Positions 51,160-61,063 of a stretch of DNA of 64,000 bases are shown one piece after another. The DNA lies in the NCBI GenBank assembly GCA_022843845.1, contig JALHMW010000002.1, positions 155,559-219,558 of the forward strand. The letters run 5' to 3'. Position 1 is the first letter of the stretch. Every line of letters begins with the position of its first letter. The notes beneath the pieces are model-generated. The model had not been told where the DNA came from. It was given only the letters and a program-made list of their open reading frames with translations, and made no database searches. Made by a program: the position numbers and the translations under genes. The DNA comes from Archangium sp. (GTDB lineage: Bacteria > Myxococcota > Myxococcia > Myxococcales > Myxococcaceae).

Positions 51160-52188
51160 TCACGTCGTCCAGTCCAGCACCACCTTGCCGCTCTGGCCGG
51201 TGCGCATGACCTCGAAGGCCTGCTTGAACTCGGAGATCGGGAAGCGGTGCGTGACGACCGGCGCGATGTCGAGGCCGCTCTGGATCATCGCGGTCATCTT
51301 GTACCAGGTCTCGAACATCTCCCGGCCGTAGACGCCCTTGAGCACGAGACCCTTGAAGATCACCTGGCTCCAGTCGATCGAGATCTCGGTCGGAGGGATG
51401 CCGAGGATGGCGACGCGCCCGCCGTGGTTCATCGCCTTGAACATCTGCTTGAAGGCCGCGCCGTTGCCGCTCATCTCGAGGCCGACGTCGAAGCCCTCGG
51501 TCATGCCGAGCGACTTCATGACGTCGTCGAGCGACTCCTTCGCGACGTTCACGGCCCGAGTCGCGCCCATCTTGCGGGCGAGGTCGAGCCGGTACTCGTT
51601 CACATCGGTGATCACGACGTGCCGCGCGCCGATGTGTTTGCAGATGGGCACGGCCATCACGCCGATGGGCCCAGCGCCGGTGATCAACACGTCTTCGCCG
51701 ACGACGTCGAACGAGAGCGCCGTGTGCACCGCGTTGCCGAGCGGGTCGAAGAACGCGCCGATGTGATCGGGGATCTCGGCCGGCAGCTTGAAGACGTTGA
51801 AGGCGGGAATGGTGACGTACTCGGCGAAGCTGCCCTGCCGGTGCACGCCGAGGCCGATGGTGTTGCGGCAGAGGTGGCGCTTGCCGGCGCGGCAGTTGCG
51901 GCAGCCTCCGCAGGTGATGTGGCCCTCGGCCGAGACGCGCTCACCCTTCGTGAAGCCCGTCACTTCGCTGCCGATCTCGGCGACCTCACCCATGAACTCG
52001 TGGCCGATGCCCATCGGCACGGGGATCGTGCGCTGGCTCCACTCGTCCCAGTTGTAGATGTGAATGTCGGTGCCGCAGATGCCCGTCTGGCGCACCTTGA
52101 TGAGCACGTCGTTGGGGCCGCACTTCGGAACCGGGAGCTCCTCGAGCCACAGGCCCATTTCCTTCTTCGACTTGACCAACGCCTTCAT
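51160..52188 (-). CDS. tdh: L-threonine 3-dehydrogenase
   Basis: Oxidises threonine to 2-amino-3-ketobutyrate with NAD. The 342-residue product matches the E. coli length. It has the catalytic zinc site ([24 protein letters not shown]), the structural zinc cysteines ([15 protein letters not shown]), the NAD-binding motif [13 protein letters not shown] and the conserved [13 protein letters not shown]. Start overlaps the kbl stop by one base, so the two pathway enzymes are coupled. Confidence 0.97.
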   Translation of the reverse strand: MKALVKSKKEMGLWLEELPVPKCGPNDVLIKVRQTGICGTDIHIYNWDEWSQRTIPVPMGIGHEFMGEVAEIGSEVTGFTKGERVSAEGHITCGGCRNCRAGKRHLCRNTIGLGVHRQGSFAEYVTIPAFNVFKLPAEIPDHIGAFFDPLGNAVHTALSFDVVGEDVLITGAGPIGVMAVPICKHIGARHVVITDVNEYRLDLARKMGATRAVNVAKESLDDVMKSLGMTEGFDVGLEMSGNGAAFKQMFKAMNHGGRVAILGIPPTEISIDWSQVIFKGLVLKGVYGREMFETWYKMTAMIQSGLDIAPVVTHRFPISEFKQAFEVMRTGQSGKVVLDWTT

Positions 52189-53381
52189 CAGATGACTCCC
52201 AAGTGCTTGCCGACCTTCGTGAACGCGGCGATCGCGCGGTCGACTTGCGCGCGGGTGTGGGCCGCCGACATCTGCGTGCGAATGCGAGCCTGCCCCTTCG
52301 GGACGACGGGGAAGCTGAAGCCCACGACGTAGATGCCTTCTTTGAGCATCTCGTCTGCGAAGCGCGAGGCCAGCGCGGCGTCGCCGATCATCACGGGGAT
52401 GATGGGGTGCCCTTCGCCCGAGAGTTTGAAGCCGGCCTTCGTCATCTCGGCGCGGAAGTGAGCCGCGTTCTCACGAAGCTGTTTCCGCGGCCCGTCGCTC
52501 TTCTCGAGCAGGTCGAGGCAGGCGAGGGTGGCGTGCGCGATGGCGGGCATGAGCGAGTTCGAGAACAGGTACGGCCGCGCGCGCTGACGGAGCAGCTGGA
52601 CGATCTCCTTGCGGCCCGAGACGTAGCCGCCCGAGGCGCCGCCGAGCGCTTTGCCGAGCGTTCCGGTGAGCACGTCGACCCGACCCATCACGCCGCGCAG
52701 CTCGTGAGAGCCCTTGCCCTTCTCGCCGGTGAAGCCGACGGCGTGGGAGTCGTCGACCATCACCATCGCGCCGTACCGTTCGGCGACGTCGCAGATGCCC
52801 TTGAGGTTGGCTATCACGCCGTCCATCGAGAAGACGCCGTCGGTGACGACGAGCATGAAGCGGGCGTTGGCCTCTTTCGCTTCTTTGAGGCGGGCCTCGA
52901 GCTCGACGAGATCGTTGTTCGCGTAGCGGAAGCGCTTCGCCTTCGAGAGGCGCACGCCGTCGATGATCGAGGCGTGGTTGAGCGCGTCGGAGATCACCGC
53001 GTCTTCTTCACCGAGGATGATCTCGAAGATGCCGCCGTTCGCGTCCCAGCACGACGAGAAGAGGATCGTGTCTTCGGTGCCGAGGAAGGCCGAGAGCCGC
53101 GCCTCGAGGGTCTTGTGGATGTCTTGCGTGCCGCAGATGAAGCGCACCGAGGCCATGCCGAAGCCGTGGGTGTCGAGGCCCTCTTTGGCAGCGGCGATCA
53201 GCTCCGGAGCGTCGGCCAGCCCGAGGTAGTTGTTCGCACAGAAGTTGAGCACCTCGGCGCCGCCCTGGACGCGAATCGTCGCGCGCTGCGGCGTGGTGAT
53301 GATCCGCTCCGACTTCGAGAGGCCCTGCGCCTTGATGTCGTCGAGCTGTGCCTGAAGGTGCGAGAGAAACGCGGTGTTCAT
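52188..53381 (-). CDS. kbl: Glycine C-acetyltransferase (2-amino-3-ketobutyrate CoA ligase)
   Basis: Cleaves the product of Tdh to glycine and acetyl-CoA. The 397-residue PLP enzyme begins [21 protein letters not shown]. It has [43 protein letters not shown] and the PLP-lysine segment [15 protein letters not shown]. First gene of the kbl-tdh-kinase operon. The 170-base gap upstream to the divergent gene at 53554 holds no recognised site. Confidence 0.97.
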   Translation of the reverse strand: MNTAFLSHLQAQLDDIKAQGLSKSERIITTPQRATIRVQGGAEVLNFCANNYLGLADAPELIAAAKEGLDTHGFGMASVRFICGTQDIHKTLEARLSAFLGTEDTILFSSCWDANGGIFEIILGEEDAVISDALNHASIIDGVRLSKAKRFRYANNDLVELEARLKEAKEANARFMLVVTDGVFSMDGVIANLKGICDVAERYGAMVMVDDSHAVGFTGEKGKGSHELRGVMGRVDVLTGTLGKALGGASGGYVSGRKEIVQLLRQRARPYLFSNSLMPAIAHATLACLDLLEKSDGPRKQLRENAAHFRAEMTKAGFKLSGEGHPIIPVMIGDAALASRFADEMLKEGIYVVGFSFPVVPKGQARIRTQMSAAHTRAQVDRAIAAFTKVGKHLGVI

Positions 53382-53553
53382 GAGCCGCGCGGCGTAGCAC
53401 CCTTTCGGGCGATTCGAGAACGCTCGCGAGGTGACGGCGTGCGTCAGCGCCGGGGGGGGAAGAGGGATTGTCCCAGAGCACTGTTCGAGTCAGAAGCGAG
53501 GCTCATGAGCCGGTGGTCTGGGTTCAGAGAAGAAGGCATGCCCGAGGCTCTCC

Positions 53554-54993
53554 GTGAGTGACGGACCATTCGCGAGGGTCGTTGACGCGCTGGGATCAGG
53601 CGCCGCATGGGATGCCCTCGAGCTCCTGGTCGACGAGTGGCGCGTGCTTCGAGACGGAAGGCTAGCGGAAGCGGCTGATCGACTCGCGCGTGCAATCGAT
53701 CCGATGCCACCTGCCTCCGTGCCAGTTCACGTTCTGGGCGGCCGGATTCAGTTGGGCCGGCCGCAGAGCCTCTTTGGCGCCGTGATGGCCAACGCGGCTG
53801 GTCAAGACGCAATCGAAGTCCAGGCCGGCACATTCGAGAGACCGACGCAGGAGCATCACCCACGGTCGACACATCCGCTTCAGGGCGCAGCAGACCTTGC
53901 AGTGCCAACCCGCGAAGTCTTCGACCACCTTGCGAGTCTTCCGAGTGACCCGCTCCTTCAGCCGCCGCTTCGGCGCCTCGTCGTGGACGAACGATGGGTA
54001 CCGCCAGCCCTGACCAGTTCGTTCTGGGGCCTGCTCGAGCGGAGTGCGGACCCTGAGTTTGGAACTCAGATCGGAGCGGTCGCACGCAGCCCCGCAGGAC
54101 AACTTGTCCTTGATGCGCTCTCGAGACTCGCGGCGCGCCGAGAATCTGGTGCTGGACTGGATTCCGCCGTCAGCGAGCTCAATTCGGCCATCGATCGAGC
54201 CATCGACCGCGTGACCGACCTCGCGACCAACGCCGAAGTGCTGGTCGAACGACAGTCCTGGCGAGAGCCCGCTCGATTGGCGGTGTTCGGAGACTGGCTC
54301 CAGGAAAGCGGCGACCCTTTCGGACAGGTCATCGCTGCCCGTTGCGCAGGCTCGGACGCGTATGAAGAGGTCGAAGAGCGGCATGGGCTTCGCTGGTCGA
54401 GTCATCTGGGACCAGGGGTCGCGCACGAACGAACGCACTTCGTAGCGGGCGGTGGCCTCGGCATTGCGATCGAGAGTCGGGCCACTCTCGTCACCCAGTC
54501 GCCTGGGCCGTTCTGGCGGCTCGTGCGCGAGATGCGGCTGCCGCTCGGAGTTGGCCCTGATCAATTCACGCCAGACAGTGTCGACCGCGGAGTCCTTGCC
54601 GCGTGGCTGGCCCACCCGAACGTCGACCTCGAGGTCATCCGTGGCGCGTCGTGGATTCTCGAAGGAATGTCGGGCGCGGAGGCGCCCGTGCGGGTCATGA
54701 ACGTCGTCGTCGACAGGGCCGCGCCGGGGATCTCGTGGTCGAACGTCGGTTTCTCACAACTGCGGCGGATCTCGGGGACTCTGACGGAACAGGAGTTGGT
54801 TGAGTTGGTCCGGAGCATCCCTTTCATGCCCTCGTTGAACGAGGTCGCCATCAACGCGTCGGGCCGCTGGCGCTTCTCCATGGTCAGGGACAGTAACTGG
54901 TCATTTGCGATCGAGCAGGTCGCCCCGTCTGCTGGCTCGAGCATCGAGGCACTCCGTGCTGCCGTCGAAGCCATCGGGGCGCGAAGACGCTAG
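53554..54993 (+). CDS. TIGR02996-like protein of unknown function
   Basis: The 479-residue protein starts at the GTG at 53554. The central segment SWREPARLAVFGDWLQESGD (about residues 230-250), followed by PFGQVIAARC, resembles the TIGR02996 repeat-companion domain that is frequent in Myxococcota and Planctomycetes. The rest is not recognised: an N-terminal alpha-helical half and a C-terminal region that may be leucine-rich-repeat-like (LRRISGTLTEQELVELVR). No signal or membrane segment. Codon choice is visibly less GC-extreme than in the adjacent flagellar and metabolic genes, which may indicate acquisition or low expression. Confidence 0.72.
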   Translation: MSDGPFARVVDALGSGAAWDALELLVDEWRVLRDGRLAEAADRLARAIDPMPPASVPVHVLGGRIQLGRPQSLFGAVMANAAGQDAIEVQAGTFERPTQEHHPRSTHPLQGAADLAVPTREVFDHLASLPSDPLLQPPLRRLVVDERWVPPALTSSFWGLLERSADPEFGTQIGAVARSPAGQLVLDALSRLAARRESGAGLDSAVSELNSAIDRAIDRVTDLATNAEVLVERQSWREPARLAVFGDWLQESGDPFGQVIAARCAGSDAYEEVEERHGLRWSSHLGPGVAHERTHFVAGGGLGIAIESRATLVTQSPGPFWRLVREMRLPLGVGPDQFTPDSVDRGVLAAWLAHPNVDLEVIRGASWILEGMSGAEAPVRVMNVVVDRAAPGISWSNVGFSQLRRISGTLTEQELVELVRSIPFMPSLNEVAINASGRWRFSMVRDSNWSFAIEQVAPSAGSSIEALRAAVEAIGARRR

Positions 54994-55007
54994 TCGCCAG
55001 TCGACCG

Positions 55008-55718
55008 TCAATCGTCCGAGCGCGCGGTCATCGCCTCACGCAGCTTCTTCACCGCGTCACCGTGCAGTTGGCACACGCGCGCCTCACTCACCTCGAGCGC
55101 CTGCGCGATTTCCTTGTACGTGAGCCCCTCGACGTAGTGCAGCGACAGCAACAGCGAGAGCCGCGGAGGCAGCCGGCCGATCGCCTCGGTCAGCCCACGG
55201 ACCTCCTGCGCGTGATCGAGCTTTTCGTCCTGGCGCGCCTCGAGGCTCGGCACTGGCAGCTCCGGCGTCAGCGGCACCACTGGCTGCGACAGGGTCTCGA
55301 GGTTGTCGACCTCTTCGATCGACACGCCCAGCTTGAGCGCGAGCTCTTCCTGCGTCGGCTCACGGCCCAGGGTCGCGCCCAGCGCCTGTCGCGCCTTGCG
55401 AACCTTGTCGGTGTCGGCCCGCAGTCTCCGCGGCAGGTGATCCATCTCGCGGAGCTCATCGATCATCGCGCCCCGAATGCGATGCTCGGCGAAGCTCTCG
55501 AACTTCACCGCGCGCTCGGCGTCGTAGCGCTTCCACGCGTCGAGCAGGCCCAGCGCTCCGACCGACCAGAGATCGCCCGGCTGCACGGCGTTCGCGGTCT
55601 TCGCGCTGATGCGGCGAGCACACCGATCGATCAAGAACGAGTACTTCTGAACGATCTCGTTGTCGGTGAGCGGCGGAGCCTGTTGAGTCGTCTGGTACCG
55701 AATCGCTGCGGGATGCAT
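55008..55718 (-). CDS. fliA: Flagellar sigma factor FliA (sigma-28)
   Basis: Directs transcription of late flagellar genes. The 236-residue product has region 2 (QPGDLWSVGALGLLDAWKRYD; FESFAEHRIRGAMIDELREMD), region 3 (REPTQEELALKLGVSIEEVDNL) and region 4 (LSLLLSLHYVEGLTYKEIAQALEVSEARVCQLH). It ends the fliM-to-fliA operon. Its inhibitor FlgM is at 6795-7094 and a matching promoter is at 2006-2032. It is convergent with the 53554 gene with only 14 bases between. Confidence 0.97.
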   Translation of the reverse strand: MHPAAIRYQTTQQAPPLTDNEIVQKYSFLIDRCARRISAKTANAVQPGDLWSVGALGLLDAWKRYDAERAVKFESFAEHRIRGAMIDELREMDHLPRRLRADTDKVRKARQALGATLGREPTQEELALKLGVSIEEVDNLETLSQPVVPLTPELPVPSLEARQDEKLDHAQEVRGLTEAIGRLPPRLSLLLSLHYVEGLTYKEIAQALEVSEARVCQLHGDAVKKLREAMTARSDD

Positions 55719-55735
55719 GGGGCTCCTTTCAGTCT

Positions 55736-56602
55736 TCAGTGCACGCTCGACTCGCGGAGCAGGCGGCTCCAGAGGAACTTGAGGCCCCCCTCGAGCTGAA
55801 TCGGCGGTGGCTCGTTGAAGAGCGTGTCAGCGACGCTGTTGAGCGCGCGCGTAGCAGGCGAGCTCGGGAACAGCCCGACCAGCGGCTTCTGCGACATCAC
55901 CGCGCGGTGCACGTTCTCGTCTCGCGGCACCCAGCCGAGCCAGCGCATCTTCGCGCCGAGGAAGCGGCTCACCACCGACGACAGCTTGTCGAAGATGTCC
56001 TTCGCGACGGCTTCGTTCGGCGCCTGGTTGACGACGACGTTGAAGAACCGCGCGCCGCCTTCCTGGCAGAGCACCTTCAAGGTCGCGTACGCGTCGGTGA
56101 GCGAGGTCGGCTCCGGGCTCACCACCAGCAGCGCCTCTTGCGCCGCGCCGATGAAGAACAACACGTTGTCGCCAATGCCAGCGCCGCAGTCGACGAAGAT
56201 GATGTCGAAGTCTTCCTCGAGCTGATCGACCGCCGCGACGAGCCTCATGCGCTGCGCTTCATCGAGCCGGGTCAACGTCTGCAGCCCGTGGCCCGCAGGG
56301 AGCACCTTCACGCCTTCAGGACCCTCCACGACGATGTCGCGCACCGGCACGTCACCATCGAGCAGGTGGCCGAGGTGGTAGCGGGGCTTGAGCCCGTAGA
56401 GGATCTCGACGTTCGCGAGCCCGAGATCGGCGTCGAGCACCAGCACCCGACGGCCACCGCGCGCCGCCAGCACCGCGAGGTTCGCCGCGACGTTGGACTT
56501 GCCGACACCACCCTTGCCGCTGGTGACGCCGATGACGCGCAGCTTCGACTGGGTCTTGCGATGTTCTTTCATCAGCTCCCGCAATCCGATGGCCTGATCC
56601 AT
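55736..56602 (-). CDS. flhG: Flagellar number regulator FlhG (MinD-like ATPase)
   Basis: FlhG (FleN, YlxH) limits flagellar number and works with FlhF. The 288-residue ParA/MinD ATPase has a deviant Walker A (VTSGKGGVGKSNVAANLA), VLVLDADLGLANVEILYGL and VDCGAGIGDNVLFF. The N-terminal extension (DQAIGLRELMKEHRK) resembles the DQAxxLR motif that stimulates the FlhF GTPase. Gap of three bases to flhF. Confidence 0.95.
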   Translation of the reverse strand: MDQAIGLRELMKEHRKTQSKLRVIGVTSGKGGVGKSNVAANLAVLAARGGRRVLVLDADLGLANVEILYGLKPRYHLGHLLDGDVPVRDIVVEGPEGVKVLPAGHGLQTLTRLDEAQRMRLVAAVDQLEEDFDIIFVDCGAGIGDNVLFFIGAAQEALLVVSPEPTSLTDAYATLKVLCQEGGARFFNVVVNQAPNEAVAKDIFDKLSSVVSRFLGAKMRWLGWVPRDENVHRAVMSQKPLVGLFPSSPATRALNSVADTLFNEPPPIQLEGGLKFLWSRLLRESSVH

Positions 56603-56605
56603 GGT

Positions 56606-57904
56606 TCAGCGCCCTCCGGCCTTCGTGACGTTGGCTCTGCCCGGCGTGCCGACGATCAGGTCGACCAGCTCGGTGCTCGACATCGCGTGAATGTCTTCGG
56701 GCACCCGCTGCCCATCCGACACGGCGACGATGGGGCGGCCGATTCGGACGGACGCAGAGAGCAGGCTCCCGGAGCCGACGGCCTCGTCGACCTTGGTGAC
56801 GATGAGCCGCTCAGGCTGCATGGCGCGATACCGCTCGGCGGCCGCGGCCATCTCACGTGCTCCGGTGCCGGCGCTCACCACCAGGTACAGCTGCATTCCC
56901 TCGACGGCGCGAAGCATCTCGGCCTGGCGCGCGACGGCTTCACTCATGCTGCGGCCCGCGGTGTCGACGAGCACGAGGTCGGCGCTCGCGGTGCGCTCGA
57001 GGGCCCGGTTGAGCTCGATGCGGTCGCGCGCGACGAAGGTCGGCACCGACATGATCTCGCCGTAGCGGAGCACCTGCTCGCTCGCGCCGATGCGGTAGGT
57101 GTCGATGGTGATGAGCGCGACCTTGAGCTTCGACTCCATGATCGCGCGGGCGGCGATCTTCGCCATGGTGGTCGTCTTGCCGACGCCAGTGGGCCCGACG
57201 AGCGCGATGGTGCGGCGGCGTTGATCGGCGAGCCAGGGAGCGCGACCGCCGATGATGCGCTCCGAGACGGCGCTGCGCAGCACGGGGAGCAACGTCTCGA
57301 GGCGCGTGTCCTTCGCGAGCTCCACGGCCTGGCGCACACACTCGTCGGCGAGCTGCTCCTCGACGCCCTGGTTGATGAGGTGCGAGTACAGGTCCGTCGC
57401 CGCGCCGGGCAGGTTGGTGTCGCGCTCCACGCGCTGGCGGGTCAGCGTCTTCATCTCACGCTGCATCGACTCGAACGCGCCGCGCAGCCGGACCAGCTCG
57501 TCGTTCATGTCGGAGCTGGCACGATTCTCGGCCGCATTGCTGATGGCCTGCTGCAGATCGGCGGAGGACAGCTGCGTCGTCGTGGTGCGAGTGCTCATCT
57601 GAGTCTCGGGCTGCTCGACAGTGCGGCGCGGCGTCATCAACGGCGGCACCGAAGGCGCGGGCGAGGGGATCGCAGGCAGTTGTTGCGTCGTCGTCCTCGT
57701 GGTCGCCCACGGCTGGCTGTCGAGCGCCTTCGAGAGCGGGCCGGGCTCGGGGAGCGCAGCCGTCACTTCCATCTCCTTCGGGCGGAACAGACCGTTCGAG
57801 ACCTCCCGCGTCGCGATGATGATCGCGTCGGGCCCAAGCGCGGCCTTCACCATGGCCAGTGCAGAGCGGCTGTCGGGGGCGCGGAAGGTGCGGAAGGTGC
57901 TCAT
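56606..57904 (-). CDS. flhF: Flagellar placement GTPase FlhF
   Basis: SRP-type GTPase that decides where the flagellum is built. The 432-residue product has the B domain at the N-terminus (STFRTFRAPDSRSALAMVKAALGPDAIIIATREV) and a long Thr/Ala/Gln-rich linker. The NG domain then follows, with G1 GPTGVGKTTTMAKIAARA, DTYRIGASEQVLRYG, LVDTAGRSMSEA and VTKVDEA. Longer linker than usual but otherwise standard. Pairs with FlhG. Confidence 0.96.
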   Translation of the reverse strand: MSTFRTFRAPDSRSALAMVKAALGPDAIIIATREVSNGLFRPKEMEVTAALPEPGPLSKALDSQPWATTRTTTQQLPAIPSPAPSVPPLMTPRRTVEQPETQMSTRTTTTQLSSADLQQAISNAAENRASSDMNDELVRLRGAFESMQREMKTLTRQRVERDTNLPGAATDLYSHLINQGVEEQLADECVRQAVELAKDTRLETLLPVLRSAVSERIIGGRAPWLADQRRRTIALVGPTGVGKTTTMAKIAARAIMESKLKVALITIDTYRIGASEQVLRYGEIMSVPTFVARDRIELNRALERTASADLVLVDTAGRSMSEAVARQAEMLRAVEGMQLYLVVSAGTGAREMAAAAERYRAMQPERLIVTKVDEAVGSGSLLSASVRIGRPIVAVSDGQRVPEDIHAMSSTELVDLIVGTPGRANVTKAGGR

Positions 57905-57917
57905 GGTGGTGTGCTCC

Positions 57918-59984
57918 TCAGGTGTTCAGCGAGATGGTGCCCGCGGGTTCAATCGTGGTGCCTGGCACCAGCTCGCGGGCAGAGATGACGGAGAGGTCGG
58001 GGACGAAGCGCGACGCGAAGTCGAAGAGCGGTTTGCGGAGATCGGTGGGCGCCAACACCACCGGGCTCTTTCCGGCCGCGACGAGGGCCGAGGCGCGCGT
58101 CTCGAGGCTGGTGATGAGCCGTCGCGCGGTGTCGATGTCGGGTGCCAGCGTCGGCTCGCCGTCGTTCTGTCCCAGCGCGCCACGCAGCGCCTCTTCAGCC
58201 GCGCGCTCGAGCGTCAGCGCGTAGACGATGCCCTTCTCGGAGACGCGCGAGGTGATCTGGCGGGCGAGCCGGCGGCGCACCTGCTCGACGAGGAAGTGAG
58301 CGTCTTTGCTCCGCGGCGCGGCGTCGGCGACGGCCTCGAGGATGGTGCGGAGATCGCGAACCGAGATGCCCTCGCGCAGCAGCCCGCGCAGCACGCGCAC
58401 CAGCTCGCCCAGGCTGACGATGCCCGGCACGGTGTCTTCGACGAGCTTCGGCGCCTCCTTCGCGCAGGTGCCCAGCAGCTCCTGCACTTCCTGACGGCCG
58501 ATCAGCTCGTGCGCGTTCTTGCGGATGAGCTCCGAGAGGTGCGTGGTGACGACCGACGGCCCATCGACCAGCGTGTAGCCACGGGCTTCCGCGGCGGCGC
58601 GCTGCTCCGGCATCACCCATACGGCGGGCAACCCGAACGCAGGGTCCTTCCCCGGAATGCCTTCGATGGTCGGCGTGCCACCGTTCGGCTCGAGGCACAT
58701 CAGCCGGCCGGCCTGCACGACGCCACGGCCGACCTCGATGCCGCGCAGCTTCACGCGGTACTCGGTGCCGTCGAGGCGCAGGTTGTCCTTCAGGTGCACT
58801 GACGGGAGCACCAGGCCCATGTCGGTGGCGAGCTGCTTGCGCAGCGACGTCACCCGGCCCGGCAGCTCGCCGCCCTTCTCGACGTCGATCAGCGGCAGCA
58901 GCGTGAAGCCGACCTCGAGCTCGAGCGTGTCGAGGGCGAGGAGATCTTGAACCTTCTGTTCGCCGCCCTTGGTCGCTTCGTCCTGCTTGCGCGGCGAGAG
59001 CTTCGCGAGCGCCAGTGACTTCTCCGAGCGGCGCGACATCACGAAGGCCCCGATGGCCAGTGGACCGAACGCCAGCGTCGGGAGGCCGGGCAGCAGCGCC
59101 AACAACCCGAGCACCATCGCCGTGTACTTGAGCGCGCGCGGGCTGCCGAAGATCTGCCCACCGACCTGCGTGCCGAGGTCCGCGCCTTCCGACCGCGTCA
59201 CCAGCACACCGGCCGCCGTCGAGACGAGCAGGGCAGGCAGCTGGGTGATGAGCCCGTCGCCGATGGTGAGCACCGTGTACGTCTCGACCGCCTGGCTGAA
59301 CGAGAAGTGATCGCGCGCGAGGCCGGCGATGAGGCCGCCCACGATGTTGATGACGGTGATGATCAGGCCGGCGATGGCGTCACCGCGGACGAACTTGCTC
59401 GCGCCGTCCATCGCGCCGAAGAACTCGGTCTCACGCGAGAGGGCCTGGCGGCGGTCGCGCGCCTGCTTCTCGTCGATGACACCAGCAGCGAGGTCGGCGT
59501 CGATCGACATCTGCTTGCCGGGCAACGCATCGAGGGTGAAGCGCGCCGCGACTTCCGACACGCGACCAGAGCCCTTGGTGATCACCATGAAGTTCACGAC
59601 GAGCAGGATCAGGAAGATCACCGCGCCGACGATCAGGCTGCCACCGACCGCGAAGCGCCCGAACGCCTCGATCACGTGACCCGCCGCGCCTTCGCCCTTG
59701 CCGCCCTCGAGGAGGATGAGGCGCGTGGTGGCGACGTTCAGCGACAGGCGGAAGAGGGTGGTGATGAGGAGCAGCGACGGGAAGACCGAGAACTCCACGG
59801 CCTTGGTGAGCCCGAGCGCGACCAGCAGCATCATCACCGACAGCGCGACGTTGAGCGCCAGCAGCGCGTCGAGCAGCGGCGCCGGCAGCGGCACCACCAG
59901 AATGCCCAGGACGCCAAGCACCGCGAGCGCGAGAACGCCTTCAGGCTGAATGCGGGGCGCTGGAGCGGCGGCGACGGCACTCAC
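57918..59984 (-). CDS. flhA: Flagellar export gate protein FlhA
   Basis: The large gate subunit of the flagellar type III export apparatus. The 688-residue product has seven or eight membrane segments in the first about 320 residues. Its FHIPEP signature SEVAARFTLDALPGKQMSIDADLAAG lies at about 146-171, and its large cytoplasmic C-terminal domain binds chaperone-cargo complexes. Length matches the family (about 690). The stop is 13 bases before flhF and the start overlaps the flhB stop by four bases (ATGA). Confidence 0.98.
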   Translation of the reverse strand: MSAVAAAPAPRIQPEGVLALAVLGVLGILVVPLPAPLLDALLALNVALSVMMLLVALGLTKAVEFSVFPSLLLITTLFRLSLNVATTRLILLEGGKGEGAAGHVIEAFGRFAVGGSLIVGAVIFLILLVVNFMVITKGSGRVSEVAARFTLDALPGKQMSIDADLAAGVIDEKQARDRRQALSRETEFFGAMDGASKFVRGDAIAGLIITVINIVGGLIAGLARDHFSFSQAVETYTVLTIGDGLITQLPALLVSTAAGVLVTRSEGADLGTQVGGQIFGSPRALKYTAMVLGLLALLPGLPTLAFGPLAIGAFVMSRRSEKSLALAKLSPRKQDEATKGGEQKVQDLLALDTLELEVGFTLLPLIDVEKGGELPGRVTSLRKQLATDMGLVLPSVHLKDNLRLDGTEYRVKLRGIEVGRGVVQAGRLMCLEPNGGTPTIEGIPGKDPAFGLPAVWVMPEQRAAAEARGYTLVDGPSVVTTHLSELIRKNAHELIGRQEVQELLGTCAKEAPKLVEDTVPGIVSLGELVRVLRGLLREGISVRDLRTILEAVADAAPRSKDAHFLVEQVRRRLARQITSRVSEKGIVYALTLERAAEEALRGALGQNDGEPTLAPDIDTARRLITSLETRASALVAAGKSPVVLAPTDLRKPLFDFASRFVPDLSVISARELVPGTTIEPAGTISLNT

Positions 59985-61060
59985 AAGCGCACCTCAGTGA
60001 TGCCAGCCTGCGAGCGGCCGGTGATGCGGTAGACGAAGGCCAGCACGGCAGCGACCGCCTTGAAGGTCTCGCGAGGCACCTGCCCGCCGGTCTTCACCTT
60101 CTTGAAGAGCAGCCGCGCGAGCGGAATGTCCTGGACGATCGGAATGCCGTTCGACCGGGCGGCGTCACGCATCGCCTCGGCCAGCACGCCCTTGCCCTTG
60201 GCGATCACCCGCGGCGCCGCGTCTTCGTCTTTGCGGTAGCGCACCGCGATGGCGATGTGGGTGGGGTTGACGATGAGAGCGTCGGCCGTCTTCGTCTCGG
60301 CGATGGCGTTGCGCTTCGAGAGCTCGCGGTGCTTGCGCTTCCGCATGCTGCGAATCTGAGGGTCGCCCTCGTCTTCCTTCATCTCTCGTTTCACTTCGTC
60401 GCGGGTCATCATGTGCTTCTTCCGGTATCGCCAATGCGTCAGTGCAAAGTCGGCACCAGCGAACGCAGCGAAGACGGCGAGCACCCGAACGAGCGCTTTC
60501 GAGAGCGGCGCGAAGAGAGAATCGAACTGATCGGCCGGCGAGGCCTGCAGCAGGCCATGCAGCGTCAGGAACTCGGCGCGGAAGGAGGTCCAGACGACCC
60601 CACCGACTGCCACGAGCTTGACGAGGCTGATGACGAGATCCTGCGCGAACTCCTTCGACACGAAGTGGGTGACTCGTGAAGGGCTGAAGAGGCGCGAGAA
60701 GTCAGGCGTCGCGCGATCGTCCCAGAGGTGGCCGCGCGTCTGCGTGAAGGTGAGCGCAACGCCCACCGCGGCGACGGTGATCATGATCGCGGCGGTCGGC
60801 AGCACGATCGGCGCGAGCAGCGACGGGAGCGTGGAGAAGGGCGCGGACGGCGCGAGGCGAACGGCGTCGGTGATGAGCACCGTGAGCGCGCGCTTGAAGG
60901 CCGGAGCGACCTGCACGAGCACCAGCGCGCCAGCGATGAAGCCGCCCAGCATGATGAACTCCCGAGGCAGGGCGATGTCGCCCTCCTCGAAGGCCTGCGT
61001 CAGCCGCCGCTCGCTCGCGTCCTCGGTGCGTTGCTCCTGGTCCGTCGCTTCGGAGGCCAC
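59981..61060 (-). CDS. flhB: Flagellar export substrate-switch protein FlhB
   Basis: FlhB sets the switch from rod/hook to filament export. The 359-residue product has four membrane segments and a cytoplasmic domain with the autocleavage motif NPTH (DALIVNPTHIAIAVRY, about residues 265-280). The N-terminus (EDASERRLTQAFEEGDIALPREF) is typical. It lies three bases after fliR and overlaps flhA. Confidence 0.97.
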   Translation of the reverse strand: MASEATDQEQRTEDASERRLTQAFEEGDIALPREFIMLGGFIAGALVLVQVAPAFKRALTVLITDAVRLAPSAPFSTLPSLLAPIVLPTAAIMITVAAVGVALTFTQTRGHLWDDRATPDFSRLFSPSRVTHFVSKEFAQDLVISLVKLVAVGGVVWTSFRAEFLTLHGLLQASPADQFDSLFAPLSKALVRVLAVFAAFAGADFALTHWRYRKKHMMTRDEVKREMKEDEGDPQIRSMRKRKHRELSKRNAIAETKTADALIVNPTHIAIAVRYRKDEDAAPRVIAKGKGVLAEAMRDAARSNGIPIVQDIPLARLLFKKVKTGGQVPRETFKAVAAVLAFVYRITGRSQAGITEVRL

Positions 61061-61063
61061 GCG

